A DNA stretch of 64,000 nucleotides from JAHBNG01 sp039028975 (lineage in GTDB: Bacteria; Chloroflexota; Anaerolineae; Caldilineales; Caldilineaceae): the NCBI GenBank assembly GCA_039028975.1, contig JBCCHB010000003.1:174023-238022 (forward strand), read 5' to 3'. Of this stretch, positions 53,885 to 61,908 are shown in pieces (positions within the stretch are counted from its first letter, which is position 1; each line of letters begins with the position of its first letter). The notes under the pieces are model-generated. The model was not told where the DNA came from, made no database searches, and saw nothing but the letters and a program-made list of their open reading frames with translations. A program made the position numbers and the translations under genes.

Positions 53885-56800
53885 TAATGACTCAAGTTTG
53901 TGTAACTTCTGTGCGATCTCGTCATCTGTAGAAAATTCGTTTTCATCTACATCAGATTCTTCATCTTGATGAATTTCTCTCTCTGTATCGTTTTCGCCAG
54001 GTTGAACGCCTTTGTTGCTGACAGGTTGAGCAACTTCGCCTGTATCAAGTTCAAAATCCGATTCTAATTCTTGAAGAATGTATGTAGACATGGCATAGAG
54101 CGTTGGATAGTCAAAGGTTAAGGTACTGGGAAGAGATTGCTCTAGGGTTCGCGCCAGAAGGTTACGTAGTTCAATCGCCATTAATGAATCCAGGCCCATC
54201 TCTAACAAGCCTTGTTGGGCATCAATCGCTGATGGTTCACTATGCCCTAATACTTTGGCAAGCGCTATCCGCAACTGATCCAATAGCAGTTCCCTTCGCA
54301 CTTCGGCATCAGAATCGATTAATTGTTGCCGAAGACTGAGCAATGGGGTTGTATCTGGAACAAGCTGCTCTGATGATACTTGCCTAAAGTTGGCATAGAA
54401 TCCACGGGAATCTGTCGTATCCGTCAGGAACTTGGGCCACTGGATTGGTGCAACGCCAACTTGGGTGACGTGCTGATTGAGTAGATAGGAAAATGCATCC
54501 AATCCCTGTTGAGGTGAGATAATACCCTGACCCTGATCGGCTATTTTGTGCTGTTGATCACCAACCAAATCGGCTGCGGAACCGATTTCAGACCATGCCC
54601 CCCAGTTGATACTAAGGGCTGGGAGACCTTGTGCTCTGCGATAGTATACAAATGCATCCAGGAAGGCATTGGCTGCGGCATGATTCGCTTGACCAGCATT
54701 CCCCAGAAGACTCGTGGCGGATGAGAAAACGACAAAGAAATCCAGAGGCAAATTTTTGGTCAACTCATGCAAATGCCATGTCCCCTGCAATTTGGGTGCA
54801 AGCACCTTGGCAAATCGAGACCAATTTTGCATTAAGAGCGCACCATCATCTAGCACACCAACGCTATGGATGACGCCTCCGATTGGGTAACGTGTATCGA
54901 GCCGTTGTAACGCTTCTCCCAGTTCTTCTAAATTGGTTACATCTGCCTGGGCAACGATGATCTGTACACCCATATCGCTCAATAAATCCAAGTGAAGTTG
55001 TGCCTCCGGCTTTGGTTGGCTGCGCCCCACAAGCAGTAGATGTCGTGCGCCTTGTTCTGCCAATCGTTGAGCCACGGCTAAACCTAGGCCGCCTAAACCA
55101 CCTGTAATCACGTACGTTACCTCTGCCCGAATGGCCAGTTCATTTGAAGTTGGCTCATCTGTAGCCGGTATCGTTAACACAATCTTGCCGATCTGTTTTG
55201 CCTGTTGCATGTAGCGGAAAGCTTCCCTCGCTTCTTGAATAGAAAAGCATGTTTGGGGTACTGGTTGATAGGTTCCTGCTGCAAATTGAGTCATCAACTC
55301 GGCTAACATTTCTCCTGTTTGACCAGGGTTCTGCTGGGAGAAGCTCATCAGATCGACAAAATGGTATTGAATATCCGCTCGGAATTTGGCCACCTCATCA
55401 TCGTGCCAGATATTGCGCTTCGCAATTTCCAAAAAACGACCTGCTGGTGCAAGCACCGATAGACTCTTTTCAATGAAGCCTTCACCTGTCAATGAGTTGA
55501 GAACAATGTTGATGCCTTCGCCATTGGTATCTTGCAAAATCTGTTCTGCAAAGTCTAAGGTACGTGAATTGTAAATATGGGAAACACCCATCTCTCTTAG
55601 GGATGCCCATTTGGGTGGACTCGCCGTTGCATAAATTTCGGCACCGGCAGCCAACGCGATTTGCACAGCAGCCATGCCTGTACCACCAGCCGCTGCATGA
55701 ATCAATACCTTTTCCCCACGACGAATATGGGCAACCGTTTCCAACCCATAATATGCTGTCAAGAAATTGACGGGAATGCTTGCCCCTTCTACAAAAGTCA
55801 GGGATGGTGGCAAGAGTGCAACGGTGTCAATCGGTACGGTAAGATATTGGCTGAAGCTATTTTCCGTGAGCATTAAAACCCGATCGCCCACCTGAAAATG
55901 GGTTACATCTTCCCCAACTTGCACAACCTCACCGGCACATTCGCCACCTAAACTATGTCGCTCAAAGGGTAAGATCCCCAGAACATCTAATACATCTAGA
56001 AAATTTAAGCCACTGGCTCGCACCGCAACTTCTACCTCATTACGCAATGGGGCGCGACGAGTCACTTGCTCTATTTCCAGGTTGTCCAGAGTTCCCCTTT
56101 CTGTTATCGTCAGCCGATAGGCTTGATCAGGCAGAGGCAATATCGACATTGTTTGCGAATGTAGATCTGATTTTCTTTGCTCTGCATGCTGCGTTGCCTT
56201 AGTCGCGGCTTCAGAGGTCCTATTCATCTCTGGTAAGGGTGCATAGCGCATTAGGCGCGCCACATGCCGTGCAGTATGCCTTAAGGCTACTTGTTCTTCC
56301 TTTTGCTGGTCTATGGATGCATCGGTAACCATTGTAATCTCTGCCAAAATCCGAGAAACAAGGGTCGCTGGCTTATCGGAAGCCTCAAGATCAATACTCA
56401 TACAATTCAATTCAGGGTGTTCCAGGTTGATGACCTTACTCATACCCCAAAGAGCCGATTGAATCACTCCCACAACAGGGTCTGTATCCAGCGCAGGCTG
56501 GGCATCCTGGGTAACTAACCAGAATCCAGCAGGTTCGAGTTGTTGCTGACACATTGCTTGTGTAAGATGCAGTACGGTACCGCAGCTATGCTGAGAGGCA
56601 TTGACCAAATCAATATCGTTCTGAAGAGCAGGCAGATCCAAACTCCACAGATGAACAATGCCATGCAACATAGTATGGGAAGAATGGCTGCCAGACAGCC
56701 TGCTTCCAGATGGCATACTATTAGAAGGACCAGTGTTAGAAGAATCAACTGCAACAATAGAGGCCATTAAGCGTTGATAATCTTCATAACTGTCAGGTCG

Positions 56801-59800
56801 GATGGTGAAGGTGTATAAATCAACTTGCTGATATGCTTCGCCAGCGTAGATCAGGATCGGTGTTGCTCCTTGGCCAGAGAGTTGGGCAGCCAATGCATCT
56901 CCCATACCCCAAGAATCAGCAAATAGCACCCATCTTTCAGTAGATTCACTTTTTGCATTTTCTACAATTTCTGCGCTCGTCTGCGCAGCGAAAACTGCCT
57001 GTCCATCATATTCAATGGTTTCAACGGAGTGGAATCCATTCTGTAGCAAGAGGGACTTCCATTGCTCATCAGTAAGCAGAGGATGATCTTGTCTATCGTC
57101 CTCGAAGCGCCACCAGCCATCCGTTAGGCCAAAGGTCAAATCAACCCATCTGCTACGTCGGGTAGCTTCTAACAGGATTAAGTGACCACCTGGTTGCAAT
57201 ACTCGGCATACGTGAGACAAGGTTGCCGTTAAATCGCGAGTTGCATGAAGAACATTGGCTGCAATAACGAGGTCAACCTGATGGCGGATAAATTCCTGCT
57301 CCTCAGGAGGTTGCTCAATATCAAGGGGCTGATAGTGAATAAAAGGATACGCTTTGAACTGTTCTTGTGCCTTGGCAAGGAAAGCGGGCCCAATATCGGT
57401 AAAGTAGTATTGAGTCTTTTCTCCCGGTAAGTGAGGCAATAGGCCGGCAGTGGTTCCGCCTGTTCCAGCACCGATTTCTAAAATAGTCATGCCTCGCTCC
57501 GGAGGGAGATAACCTAGAGCTTTTTGTACAGCCTTTTGCATGAGAGTATTCATGATCTGGGCGCTGGGCGATTCTGTATATAGCCGGTTTGCAACTGACG
57601 TATCACCGCCTGGAAAGAGCAATTCTAACGGATCTTGGGCACCTCGTAACACCTCACTCAACTTCTCGCCACAGCGTTCTAACAAAGTCAATTCGGGGCT
57701 GTCGCTGTGTACTACTCGTAAGGCCGTCAAATTTACTGAAATGTGCGCTGATTCTGGTGCTTGAATGACTTGCCAACTATTCTTTTCGTATTGAAGAATA
57801 CCTGCATCTGCCAATATCTCCAGCAATCGTTTTAAGAGTCGGCGGTAGGAAGGGACTACGCCCATTTGTTGAACAATCTCTTGCGTGCCCCACTGAACTC
57901 CCGGCTCGATGATGAGGCCGACTTTGGCAAAAGCATCTAGTACGTATTGGATACTCAGAGCGTCTAAATCTGTTGCCAACAGCTTCGTATGCTCATTGAG
58001 CTGTTCATCCCTAAGGTGGGAGGGCATTTTTTCAAGTGACGGTATCACTTCTGCCGGGTCTGGCAGATAATCTGGCGCTAGACCAAAATAGGGTCGAGGT
58101 TGCCACTCTACTTGATAGAGCCACTCTTGCCAGGCATCTTGGCCGCGTACCGCATCCGCTGAGGCAGCGCGTACCTCAAAGCCAAGAAGAGAGGCCATCA
58201 GCATACCCTGATCATCCAACAACTGGATATCCCACTTATACGTATCTCGCTGAACTGCGTGACACCACCAGGAATCCCCATGTATGGGCCGATAAATGGA
58301 CAACGTTTTCAGAGCGAAAGGAAGTGTCGTTTCTTCTTCTTTGTTGGTGCTAGCCAACCCCGCCACTTGGAAACAAGCATCCAGCAACCCAGGATGAAAT
58401 AGATGACCAGCCAGGGTACCCACAACTTCGGGGACACATAATCTGCCTAGTGATTCTGATATTGTGTCATTCCCTCCCTGCCATGCCTCAACAAGCCAGC
58501 GAAAGTTGGGGCCGAGTTCAATGTGCGTAGACTCCATCGCTCGATAAAATGCACCAATATCTACCGGTTGATCACAGCGTTGGCGAAGTAAATCTAGCTC
58601 ATACTCATCTTGTTTCTGGTTGACCGAACCACAAATATGTCCTGTGGCATGGACTACTTGCGCCAATTCATCAGCTTCCGGCCCAAAACTGATGATTTCA
58701 AACTCATGCCTAGGAATGCTCTGATTGAGCAAGCTACCATTAGGCTGGCTACCATTATATTGATTACCATTATGTTGACTGCCATTATGTTGACTGCCAT
58801 TAAGAGTAGCATTGATAACCACTACTTGCGCTGTACGTGTTTCGCCATCCGGCATAACTAATGCTTGCGGGAAGATAAGGTCCTCTAAAGAGAGAAAGGC
58901 ATCTTTATCAAAAGTCAATTCCGCAGCACTTAAGGCCATAGCCAACTGGCAGGCACCAGGAGATATGATCGTGCCATAAACCCGATGGTCTGCTAAGAAA
59001 GGCAAAGTATCGACGCTGAATTCAGTTTCAAACACTATCTCATTGTGGCGTGGCAATTTGGTCATCTTGTCGATCAGCGGCCGTAGAGTACTGCTCTCTT
59101 TTCGCTTTGCTCCATTGACCCAATAAGTCTGGCGTTGGAATGGATAGGTTGGCAACAATACTTTACGACGCTGGTAATTCTGATCAAACCCCACCCAATC
59201 AATGTCAACCCCATGTTCGTATAATGCACTGAGAGTGCTAAGCATCTGTTGCCAGTCATTCTGGTTCTCACGCAATGATGGCAGGCTAACTGGCTGCAGA
59301 TCTGTTGCTGGATCCGTACCGTTCGCGTCGCTTGCCCCTCGCTCTACCAATCCCAGCAACGTTGGTTTGGGGCCAATTTCTAGAAAGATATTGACCTCAT
59401 TTTCATAAAGTGTGGCTACGCCATCTGCAAAACGCACTGTGTTGCGTAAGTGTTGTCGCCAGTAGCCAGGGTCAGTTAACTCCTTTGAAACAAGCTGACC
59501 TGTCATACTGGATACAACCGATAGCCGCGGTGGTGAAAGCGTTACCTTATCTACGGCTGCTTCAAATTCATCGAGTACCGGCTCAAGCATGGGCGAGTGG
59601 GCAGCCACTGGTATGTCAAGTTTACGTGTCTTAAATCCTGCTGTTTGTAGCGCTTCTGTTACGGTGGCTACGCTATCATGTGAGCCTGAAATGACCACAC
59701 TTTTAGGGCCGTTGATAACACCGATGGTGACATGTTCGTAATCCACAATAAGTGGAGCCACCTCTGCCTCTGACGCCATGACCGAAACCATACTTCCTAA

Positions 59801-61891
59801 AGCCGTCTCCATGAGCCGTCCACGCTCAATCACCAATTTCATCCCATCTTCCAGTGAGAGAACACCTACTGCATAGGCCGCAGCAAAATCACCTAGACTG
59901 TGCCCCAATACAACATTAGGCTGTATGCCCCAAGACTTCCACAAGTCTGCCAGTGCACATTCAATGGCAAAATTCGCTGCTTGGGCACATGGGTGGGATT
60001 CCATCAGATCATTATGTTCAGGGGGCGTTGTCGGATAGAGTAGATCCAGTAGAGAACGGTTCAACTCTTCCTGCACAATCGCATCACATCTGTCAATAAC
60101 AGAGCAGAAGACAGATCCAGAAGGCAGTGTATCATAGAGGTCACGTCCCATATGCAGATACTGTGCGCCCTGACCAGTGAAGAGAAAGGCTACTTTGGGT
60201 GTACTCTGGTGGGAGGTTGCAATGAGCGTCTCCAACCCCTGGGAGCGACTATCATTTATATACGAAGCTAATTGTGCTTGGAGCCCATCAACTGAATCCG
60301 CCACAATACCCAACCGATGAGCAAAGTGGCTACGACCTAGGTGGGATGTGTAGCAGAGATTGCCTAGTTCTACCTCGGCATGATCGGAGAGAAAATCATG
60401 ATAACGTTCAGCATATGAGTGGAGCGCTTCTTTGTTCTTGGCCGTTATCGTAAGTAAATGAAGGGGCCGCTCAATCTCATTAACCGTCGGTTCTTTATCA
60501 AGCTCCTCTGCAACAATAACATGAACATTTGTTCCGCTGTATCCAAATGAGCTGACGCCAGCCATGCGGGGCGTTTCTTTCTCCCATTGTGGCCATGGAA
60601 GTAAGGAGGTAGGAATCTCAATCGGCGCGGCTTGCCAATCAATATGAGGATTAGGTGTAGAGAGATGCAAATGGGGGGGGATCTCCTTGGCCCGGAGTGA
60701 TAAGACAAGCTTGAGCAGGCCCGCAATACCAGCCGTAGTTTCCAAGTGACCCACGTTAGTTTTGACTGAACCCACATAAAGAGGCTGCTCTCGTTTACCA
60801 AAGACTGTCTGGAGTGCGCCGATCTCAATCGGATCCCCAAGCGGTGTCCCTGTACCATGGGCTTCTATGTAGCTGATCTGTTGGGGATTAAGCCCCGCGT
60901 CTTGCAAAGCTTGTTTGATGACTTTTTCTTGTGAGGGTCCATTGGGAACAGTCAAGCCACCGCTAGGTCCATCTTGGTTAACGGCTGACCCCCGAATCAC
61001 TGCCAGAATGTTGTCATTGTCAGCCACAGAATCGGAGAGACGTTTAAGCACAATCATACTGCTGCCTTCACTACGCACATAGCCATTTGCACCTGCATCA
61101 AAGGTTTTGCAGCGACCATCTGCAGCCAACATCTGTCCTTTGGAGAAGAGGATTGTTGTACTGGGATCTAGCATTAAGCTAACGCCACCAGCCAATGCTG
61201 CTTCACATTCATTATTGCGTAAGCTCTGACAGGCGAGATGGACTGCCGTCAGCGAAGAAGAGCAAGCTGTATCGATTGCCATGCAAGGCCCGGTTAAACC
61301 CAACAGATAGGAGATACGGCCTGCTGCTGTGCTACCACTTGTACCCGTAGCCATATATAGATCGGTAAGGCTTGCAAGTTCGCTTAAGCTTGAATAGTCG
61401 CTACCGCTGAATCCCACAAAAACCCCAACGGGTCGATTTAATAATTCCTCAGGCACTAGATTGGCATATTCTAGCGCTTCCCAGCTGGTCTCCAATAGTA
61501 AGCGGTGCTGAGGGTCTAGTGCTGCGACTTCACGCGGGCTGAGACCAAAAAAGGCAGGATCAAAGCCATCAATCTGATTCAAGAAGCCGCCATGGCGTGT
61601 ATAAGTCTTGCCCGGGGCCTTTACGTCAGCATCATAATACGCATCCTTATCCCACCGATTAGCGGGAACTTCGGTAATGGCATCAACACCATTGCGTAAC
61701 TGTTCCCAAAATTTCTGAGGTGTATCAGCTGAGAACCCATCAGGGCCAGGAAACCGGCAAGCCATCCCAACAATAGCAATTGGCTCATGTTGCTTGTACT
61801 TTAATGAGTCTAGCTCAACCTGCATCTTTTCAATGGCTAAGAATGCACGTTTTAGGGGTGATGCATCCGAGTCGCGTTTGCTTTGCGTCAT
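53873..61891 (-). CDS. Type I PKS, single fully reducing C-methylating module (KS-AT-DH-MT-ER-KR-ACP)
   Basis: 2672 residues, one module extending the chain by two carbons. Order by residue: N-terminal helical docking segment 1-33; KS about 34-461 with active Cys210 in DTACSSS plus the EAHGTG and KTNVGHLE histidines; AT about 564-849 with Ser665 in GHSLGD and the VAAHSP signature; DH about 934-1254 with His969 in DHRVYGTIISPG and a DACFQ second motif; methyltransferase about 1371-1631 with LEIGAGTGG; ER about 1918-2243 with HAAAGGTGMAAVQIA; KR about 2261-2484; ACP serine 2569 in MGLDSLMA; acidic tail. The order is that of highly reducing PKS modules. Odd points: KR residue 2404, where the catalytic Tyr is expected, is His (QANHAAANAF), and the DH carries an Asn/Gly-rich tandem repeat. 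Predicted output is a saturated, alpha-methyl unit if all domains work. The ATG at 61891 is the obvious start, just after the previous stop. Confidence 0.96.
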   Translation of the reverse strand: MTQSKRDSDASPLKRAFLAIEKMQVELDSLKYKQHEPIAIVGMACRFPGPDGFSADTPQKFWEQLRNGVDAITEVPANRWDKDAYYDADVKAPGKTYTRHGGFLNQIDGFDPAFFGLSPREVAALDPQHRLLLETSWEALEYANLVPEELLNRPVGVFVGFSGSDYSSLSELASLTDLYMATGTSGSTAAGRISYLLGLTGPCMAIDTACSSSLTAVHLACQSLRNNECEAALAGGVSLMLDPSTTILFSKGQMLAADGRCKTFDAGANGYVRSEGSSMIVLKRLSDSVADNDNILAVIRGSAVNQDGPSGGLTVPNGPSQEKVIKQALQDAGLNPQQISYIEAHGTGTPLGDPIEIGALQTVFGKREQPLYVGSVKTNVGHLETTAGIAGLLKLVLSLRAKEIPPHLHLSTPNPHIDWQAAPIEIPTSLLPWPQWEKETPRMAGVSSFGYSGTNVHVIVAEELDKEPTVNEIERPLHLLTITAKNKEALHSYAERYHDFLSDHAEVELGNLCYTSHLGRSHFAHRLGIVADSVDGLQAQLASYINDSRSQGLETLIATSHQSTPKVAFLFTGQGAQYLHMGRDLYDTLPSGSVFCSVIDRCDAIVQEELNRSLLDLLYPTTPPEHNDLMESHPCAQAANFAIECALADLWKSWGIQPNVVLGHSLGDFAAAYAVGVLSLEDGMKLVIERGRLMETALGSMVSVMASEAEVAPLIVDYEHVTIGVINGPKSVVISGSHDSVATVTEALQTAGFKTRKLDIPVAAHSPMLEPVLDEFEAAVDKVTLSPPRLSVVSSMTGQLVSKELTDPGYWRQHLRNTVRFADGVATLYENEVNIFLEIGPKPTLLGLVERGASDANGTDPATDLQPVSLPSLRENQNDWQQMLSTLSALYEHGVDIDWVGFDQNYQRRKVLLPTYPFQRQTYWVNGAKRKESSTLRPLIDKMTKLPRHNEIVFETEFSVDTLPFLADHRVYGTIISPGACQLAMALSAAELTFDKDAFLSLEDLIFPQALVMPDGETRTAQVVVINATLNGSQHNGSQHNGNQYNGSQPNGSLLNQSIPRHEFEIISFGPEADELAQVVHATGHICGSVNQKQDEYELDLLRQRCDQPVDIGAFYRAMESTHIELGPNFRWLVEAWQGGNDTISESLGRLCVPEVVGTLAGHLFHPGLLDACFQVAGLASTNKEEETTLPFALKTLSIYRPIHGDSWWCHAVQRDTYKWDIQLLDDQGMLMASLLGFEVRAASADAVRGQDAWQEWLYQVEWQPRPYFGLAPDYLPDPAEVIPSLEKMPSHLRDEQLNEHTKLLATDLDALSIQYVLDAFAKVGLIIEPGVQWGTQEIVQQMGVVPSYRRLLKRLLEILADAGILQYEKNSWQVIQAPESAHISVNLTALRVVHSDSPELTLLERCGEKLSEVLRGAQDPLELLFPGGDTSVANRLYTESPSAQIMNTLMQKAVQKALGYLPPERGMTILEIGAGTGGTTAGLLPHLPGEKTQYYFTDIGPAFLAKAQEQFKAYPFIHYQPLDIEQPPEEQEFIRHQVDLVIAANVLHATRDLTATLSHVCRVLQPGGHLILLEATRRSRWVDLTFGLTDGWWRFEDDRQDHPLLTDEQWKSLLLQNGFHSVETIEYDGQAVFAAQTSAEIVENAKSESTERWVLFADSWGMGDALAAQLSGQGATPILIYAGEAYQQVDLYTFTIRPDSYEDYQRLMASIVAVDSSNTGPSNSMPSGSRLSGSHSSHTMLHGIVHLWSLDLPALQNDIDLVNASQHSCGTVLHLTQAMCQQQLEPAGFWLVTQDAQPALDTDPVVGVIQSALWGMSKVINLEHPELNCMSIDLEASDKPATLVSRILAEITMVTDASIDQQKEEQVALRHTARHVARLMRYAPLPEMNRTSEAATKATQHAEQRKSDLHSQTMSILPLPDQAYRLTITERGTLDNLEIEQVTRRAPLRNEVEVAVRASGLNFLDVLDVLGILPFERHSLGGECAGEVVQVGEDVTHFQVGDRVLMLTENSFSQYLTVPIDTVALLPPSLTFVEGASIPVNFLTAYYGLETVAHIRRGEKVLIHAAAGGTGMAAVQIALAAGAEIYATASPPKWASLREMGVSHIYNSRTLDFAEQILQDTNGEGINIVLNSLTGEGFIEKSLSVLAPAGRFLEIAKRNIWHDDEVAKFRADIQYHFVDLMSFSQQNPGQTGEMLAELMTQFAAGTYQPVPQTCFSIQEAREAFRYMQQAKQIGKIVLTIPATDEPTSNELAIRAEVTYVITGGLGGLGLAVAQRLAEQGARHLLLVGRSQPKPEAQLHLDLLSDMGVQIIVAQADVTNLEELGEALQRLDTRYPIGGVIHSVGVLDDGALLMQNWSRFAKVLAPKLQGTWHLHELTKNLPLDFFVVFSSATSLLGNAGQANHAAANAFLDAFVYYRRAQGLPALSINWGAWSEIGSAADLVGDQQHKIADQGQGIISPQQGLDAFSYLLNQHVTQVGVAPIQWPKFLTDTTDSRGFYANFRQVSSEQLVPDTTPLLSLRQQLIDSDAEVRRELLLDQLRIALAKVLGHSEPSAIDAQQGLLEMGLDSLMAIELRNLLARTLEQSLPSTLTFDYPTLYAMSTYILQELESDFELDTGEVAQPVSNKGVQPGENDTEREIHQDEESDVDENEFSTDDEIAQKLHKLESLLRK
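54070..54310 (-). other. ACP, module 2, followed by acidic docking tail
   Basis: Phosphopantetheine serine codon at 54185-54187 in LEMGLDSLMAIELRN. After the ACP comes about 65 residues rich in Asp/Glu, ending TDDEIAQKLHKLESLLRK, a likely C-terminal docking helix. Confidence 0.9.
54440..55125 (-). other. Ketoreductase domain, module 2, His at the catalytic Tyr position
   Basis: TYVITGGLGGLGL, GVLDDG and FSSATSLLG are normal. The Tyr of the YxxxN motif is replaced by His (codon CAT, 54680-54682) in QANHAAANAF. Either the activity is lowered or this belongs to a KR subgroup that uses His; I recall QANHAAAN in other reducing PKS modules but cannot confirm it here. Confidence 0.85.
55165..56140 (-). 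other. Enoylreductase domain, module 2
   Basis: Starts near LPDQAYRLTITERG and ends at QIGKIVLTIP. The cofactor-binding run HAAAGGTGMAAVQIA lies near 55660-55705. It is inserted between the structural and catalytic halves of the KR, the standard arrangement. Confidence 0.92.
57000..57780 (-). other. C-methyltransferase domain, module 2
   Basis: SAM-binding motif I reads LEIGAGTGGTTAGLLP (about 57440-57485), followed by a DLVIAANVLHAT-type motif and an LQPGGHLILLE strand. The place between DH and ER is the usual C-MT position in reducing PKSs. It should methylate the alpha-carbon of the beta-ketoacyl-ACP. Confidence 0.87.
58130..59090 (-). other. Dehydratase domain, module 2, both catalytic motifs present
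   Basis: The HxxxGxxxxP motif is intact (DHRVYGTIISP, His codon 58985-58987) and the second-half Asp is in HPGLLDACFQ. A run of NGSQ-type repeats interrupts the first hot-dog half near 58735-58802. Confidence 0.88.
58730..58802 (-). repeat. 15-bp tandem repeat in the DH of module 2
   Basis: Units of about 15 bp (ccattatgttgactg and variants) encode NGSQH, NGSQH, NGNQY, NGSQP and NGSLL pentapeptides, an Asn/Gly-rich insertion in a loop of the first DH half. Confidence 0.93.
59345..61790 (-). other. KS-AT core of module 2 (AT of VAAHS/GHSLGD type)
   Basis: The KS catalytic Cys codon is at 61262-61264. The AT starts near 60200 at VAFLFTGQGAQY. The serine motif GHSLGD (Ser codon 59897-59899) and VAAHSP (about 59590-59607) replace the GHSVGE and HAFHSP of the malonyl-type ATs in neighbouring modules, so substrate choice cannot be read with the usual HAFH/YASH rule. 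Confidence 0.92.
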
Positions 61892-61908
61892 ACCTTAAAA
61901 TCCTAGTC
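61889..61908 (-). promoter_or_regulatory. Gene junction with ribosome binding site, 3-nt gap
   Basis: The upstream TAA (61897-61895) is followed by GGT and then ATG at 61891. An AGGA lies nine bases before the ATG, inside the upstream coding end. There is no room for a promoter or terminator, so translation is probably coupled. Confidence 0.6.
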
